Shown here: piece after piece, positions 5,450 to 7,379 of the stretch
Position numbering within the stretch: the first letter of the stretch is position 1
Layout: each line of letters begins with the position of its first letter
Source of the DNA: an uncultured Campylobacter sp.
Lineage (GTDB): Bacteria > Campylobacterota > Campylobacteria > Campylobacterales > Campylobacteraceae
Reading direction: 5' to 3'
DNA length: 7,379 nt
Assembly: GCA_938036585.1 (NCBI GenBank)
Contig: CALHQN010000256.1
Span: forward strand, 1-7,379
Made by a program: the position numbers and the translations under genes
The notes under the pieces: model-generated
Database searches by the model: none
What the model was told of the DNA's origin: nothing
The model's input: only the letters and a program-made list of their open reading frames with translations

Positions 5450-6973
5450 TTAAAATCCTATCTTTATCTGTTTTAGCATGATCTTTATCTCGGCTATGAA
5501 TAAAACCGTAAATAAAACCGCAAAGAGCGCAAACGAGATCATTATGTTCGTTCCCGCCAGGCTCGTAGCTGCGACGCCCACCGGCATAAGATCTTGTATC
5601 GCCCACGGCTGGCGCCCTACTTCGGCCACGATCCAGCCCGCCTCGCACGCGACGTATCCCAAAGGAATGCTAAATACGCAAAGCCATAGGATTTTCTTGT
5701 ATTCGGCGAGGTTCTTTCGCATCGCCAAAAATAGCGTCACGAAAAATAGCAAGATAAAATAGCTTCCCAAAGCCACCATCACGTGGAAGCTGTAAAAGGT
5801 AAGCGCCACGGGAGGAACGATCTGCTTCGCGTCGTCAAAGTAGCCGTAGCCTAAATTTTGCATATTTTGGTTGCCGAATAAAATTTCGCGCGCTTGCTGC
5901 ATCGCCGCGGTGTCATTCGCGTCTTTGGCGAGCTTGTAATCCTTTAGCGCTTGCAGGGCGATTTTGCCTTTTTCGATCTTTTTATCAGCACCTTCGATGC
6001 CGAATTTTTCGTTTCCAAATACCAAATCATCGATGCCCGGAGTGAAATTATCAAGTCCTCTCGTAGCCATTAGCCCCAGCGCGTAAGGCGCCTTGATCTC
6101 AAACAAAAACGGCTCCTTATCGTCTCCGGGAAGTTTGCTCGGATTTAAAACTCCCGCCGCGACGATGCCCGCGTTTACTTCGCCCTTATACAGACCCTCC
6201 ATCGCCGCAAGCTTCATCGGCTGCTTTTGCGCGACCTGATAGGCGCTCTCGTCGCCGCTAAATAGCACGAAAAGCGAGCTTAGCATACCGAAGCTTGCCG
6301 CTACGATGAAGCTTTTTTTAGCAAGCGCGAAGTCTTTGTTTTTTAGCATATAAAACGCCGAAATTCCAAGAACGAAAAGCGCCGCTGTAATATAGCCGCC
6401 GCCAACGGTATGTAAAAATTTAGCCACTCCGAAGTGAGATAGCGCGATATCTAAAAAATTGCTCATCTCGTTACGCATCGTATCGGGATTAAAGCTCGTG
6501 CCTACCGGGTTTTGCATCCAGGCGTTCGCGATTAAAATCCAATACGCGCTTAAATTTGATCCGATCGCCACGAGCCAGGTCGAGAGAAGATGGAATTTCT
6601 TGCTTACGCGGTCCCAGCCGAAGAACATTACGGCAAAAAAGGTAGCCTCCAAGAAAAACGCCAGCAAGCCCTCGATCGCAAGCGGCGCGCCGAAGATGTC
6701 GCCCACGAACCAGCTGTAATTCGCCCAGTTGGTGCCGAACTCAAACTCCATTATGATACCGGTCGCGACGCCGATGGCGAAATTTACGCCAAAAAGGCGC
6801 AGCCAAAATTTAGTGATCTTGAGCCACTCCTGCTTACCGGTCGCGACATATAGGCTCTCCATAAACGCCACGATAAAGCTAAGCCCCAGTGTTAGGGGCA
6901 CGAAAAGAAAGTGATAAAGCGCCGTGAGCGCAAACTGCGCCCTCGACCAATCCACGCTAGCAAGCTCTTGCAT
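5450..6973 (-). CDS. cydA: Cytochrome bd-type quinol oxidase subunit I
   Basis: The 507-residue protein is the catalytic subunit that binds the hemes and the quinol. Expected residues, by alignment with E. coli CydA from memory, are present: H21 (high-spin heme, E. coli H19), E101 and E109 (E99, E107) in LAIEGLLAFFLEA, H188 in FLHTVGG and M399 in SFHVMV (b558 ligands, H186 and M393), GDESAY at 240-245, K254 and E259 in the Q-loop (K252, E257), and GRQPWA at 453-458. The loop between E259 and about residue 388 is roughly 130 residues and contains ALGLMATR and LGYGYFDD, both with counterparts in E. coli, so it is the long Q-loop type. The ATG is well placed: AAGGAG (6984-6979) precedes it by five bases and overlaps the end of the upstream gene. 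The native promoter must lie upstream of the broken DUF4492-type gene and is not in the window. Confidence 0.96.
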   Translation of the reverse strand: MQELASVDWSRAQFALTALYHFLFVPLTLGLSFIVAFMESLYVATGKQEWLKITKFWLRLFGVNFAIGVATGIIMEFEFGTNWANYSWFVGDIFGAPLAIEGLLAFFLEATFFAVMFFGWDRVSKKFHLLSTWLVAIGSNLSAYWILIANAWMQNPVGTSFNPDTMRNEMSNFLDIALSHFGVAKFLHTVGGGYITAALFVLGISAFYMLKNKDFALAKKSFIVAASFGMLSSLFVLFSGDESAYQVAQKQPMKLAAMEGLYKGEVNAGIVAAGVLNPSKLPGDDKEPFLFEIKAPYALGLMATRGLDNFTPGIDDLVFGNEKFGIEGADKKIEKGKIALQALKDYKLAKDANDTAAMQQAREILFGNQNMQNLGYGYFDDAKQIVPPVALTFYSFHVMVALGSYFILLFFVTLFLAMRKNLAEYKKILWLCVFSIPLGYVACEAGWIVAEVGRQPWAIQDLMPVGVAATSLAGTNIMISFALFAVLFTVLFIAEIKIMLKQIKIGF

Positions 6974-6975
6974 TC

Positions 6976-7065
6976 CTACTCCTTAGTCAAATTTTTATAG
7001 ATGAAATCGATTTTTTCTTGATCGGTTTTAAATTTAGAATCTAAATTTTCGTCGAAAATGAAAAA
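6976..7065 (-). pseudogene. C-terminal fragment of a DUF4492-like small protein upstream of cydA
   Basis: The last 24 codons before the TAG stop ([13 protein letters not shown] and on to NLTKE) use the AT-rich codons of the neighbouring Campylobacter genes. Small membrane proteins of the DUF4492 type commonly sit just upstream of cydA in Campylobacter and Bacteroidetes and, as I recall, end in a similar charged tail. The tail stops two bases before the cydA ATG and its K-E codons (AAGGAG) form the cydA ribosome binding site, so the junction with cydA is native. The N-terminal membrane part is missing: upstream of about 7050-7065 the reading frame runs into glutamine synthetase sequence. The gene is therefore cut by a join, not a natural fusion. 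The family name rests on position and a remembered tail, so it is moderate confidence. Confidence 0.55.
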
Positions 7066-7072
7066 TTCGTTC
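7050..7072. other. Chimeric junction between two unrelated sequences
   Basis: Left of this point the sequence is typical of the host; right of it GC rises to 42/60 (7141-7200) and 39/60 (7201-7260), against 27/60 in a cydA line (6421-6480). The minus-strand frame passes through without a stop. The shared stretch encodes FFIFD, which fits both the glutamine synthetase motif GPExEFFxFD and the hydrophobic end of the small protein, so microhomology explains the join. The exact breakpoint cannot be fixed within these bases. Confidence 0.75.
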
Positions 7073-7379
7073 TCCGGGCCGAAGTTGGCGGAATCGGCAA
7101 TGCCGGTGGCCTTGAGGTAGGCCTCGGCACGGCGGGCCAGCGACCGCGGGTCGCGCGCGTAGCCCTGCATGGTGTCCGGCTCGATGATGTCGCAGGTGAG
7201 GACGAGGGTTTTGTGCGCGTAGAAGGGGTCGATGTAGGCGGTCGCCGGGTCGGGCATGAGGATCATGTCGGAGTTGTGGATGCCCTTCCAGCCGGCAAAG
7301 GAGGAGCCGTCGAACATTTTGCCTTCTTCAAAGAAGTCTTCGTCGATGTCCGCCGGGTAGCTGATGTGGTGTTCTTTGC
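7051..7379 (-). CDS. glnA: Glutamine synthetase type I, internal N-terminal fragment of foreign origin
   Basis: Read from the window edge, the frame gives [12 protein letters not shown], then [19 protein letters not shown], later [20 protein letters not shown] and finally [18 protein letters not shown]. This is the beta-grasp domain and the start of the catalytic domain of GlnA, aligning with about residues 32-135 of E. coli GlnA ([37 protein letters not shown]). The active-site DGSS and the two glutamates of PENE (E129 and E131 in E. coli) are intact. The true start lies beyond the window edge; the methionine at 7317 is internal. After FFIFD the sequence switches to the Campylobacter gene, so more than 300 residues of the enzyme are absent. 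GC-rich codons (GCC, ACC, CGC, CTC) differ sharply from the neighbours, and the sequence resembles gammaproteobacterial GlnA most. It cannot be functional. Confidence 0.85.

Noticed and set aside
5310..5648. Minus-strand open frame of 112 codons overlapping cydA and cydB
   Set aside because: It lies in another frame over the two well-supported oxidase genes, is arginine-rich and has no recognisable features; a shadow frame.
6976..7317. A 113-residue protein starting at MFDGSS and ending NLTKE
   Set aside because: Its methionine is an internal GlnA residue (the frame is open to the window edge) and its last part belongs to a different gene and genome; it is a product of the join.

Overview
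The window looks like a Campylobacter-type (Campylobacterota) chromosome segment. The coding DNA has moderate GC content, the gaps are very AT-rich and full of the word AAATTT, ribosome binding sites are AAGGAG/AAGGA, and the proteins resemble Campylobacter AhpC and CydAB. An oral or host-associated species with about 45% GC would fit, but I cannot name the species. The last ~310 bases (from about 7065 to 7379) do not belong to this genome. They are GC-rich, use different codons, and encode part of a proteobacterial glutamine synthetase joined in frame to the tail of a Campylobacter gene. I read this as a chimeric join.

Layout: 1-49 is the C-terminal end of a peroxiredoxin gene (ahpC, +), followed by a terminator hairpin and an AT-rich gap with several overlapping inverted repeats and a candidate promoter. 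291-3029 (+) is a periplasmic two-domain M16 zinc peptidase (PqqL/FusC-like). It overlaps by one base (TGATG) a short SbmA/BacA-type inner-membrane peptide transporter at 3029-3997 (+). A strong hairpin at 4021-4064 sits between this pair and the minus-strand genes. On the minus strand, read right to left, are the tail of a DUF4492-type small protein (6976-7065), cydA (6973-5450), cydB (5448-4342), a GC-rich structured spacer, and an unlisted 34-residue single-span membrane protein (4194-4090).

How the genes work together: the minus-strand cluster encodes a cytochrome bd-family (CIO-type in Campylobacter) quinol oxidase, CydA plus CydB. The 34-residue protein could be a CydX-like small subunit. 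The plus-strand pair couples a periplasmic protease to a peptide-uptake permease, which recalls the E. coli yddA-yddB-pqqL and Pectobacterium fus logic of cutting an imported protein or peptide in the periplasm and then moving the fragments. Here there is no TonB receptor and no ATPase in view.

The most interesting items are the PqqL-SbmA coupled pair, the small membrane protein after cydB, the atypical CydB N-terminus, the structured GC-rich spacer, the alternative hairpins after ahpC, and the chimeric end, which is most likely an artefact.
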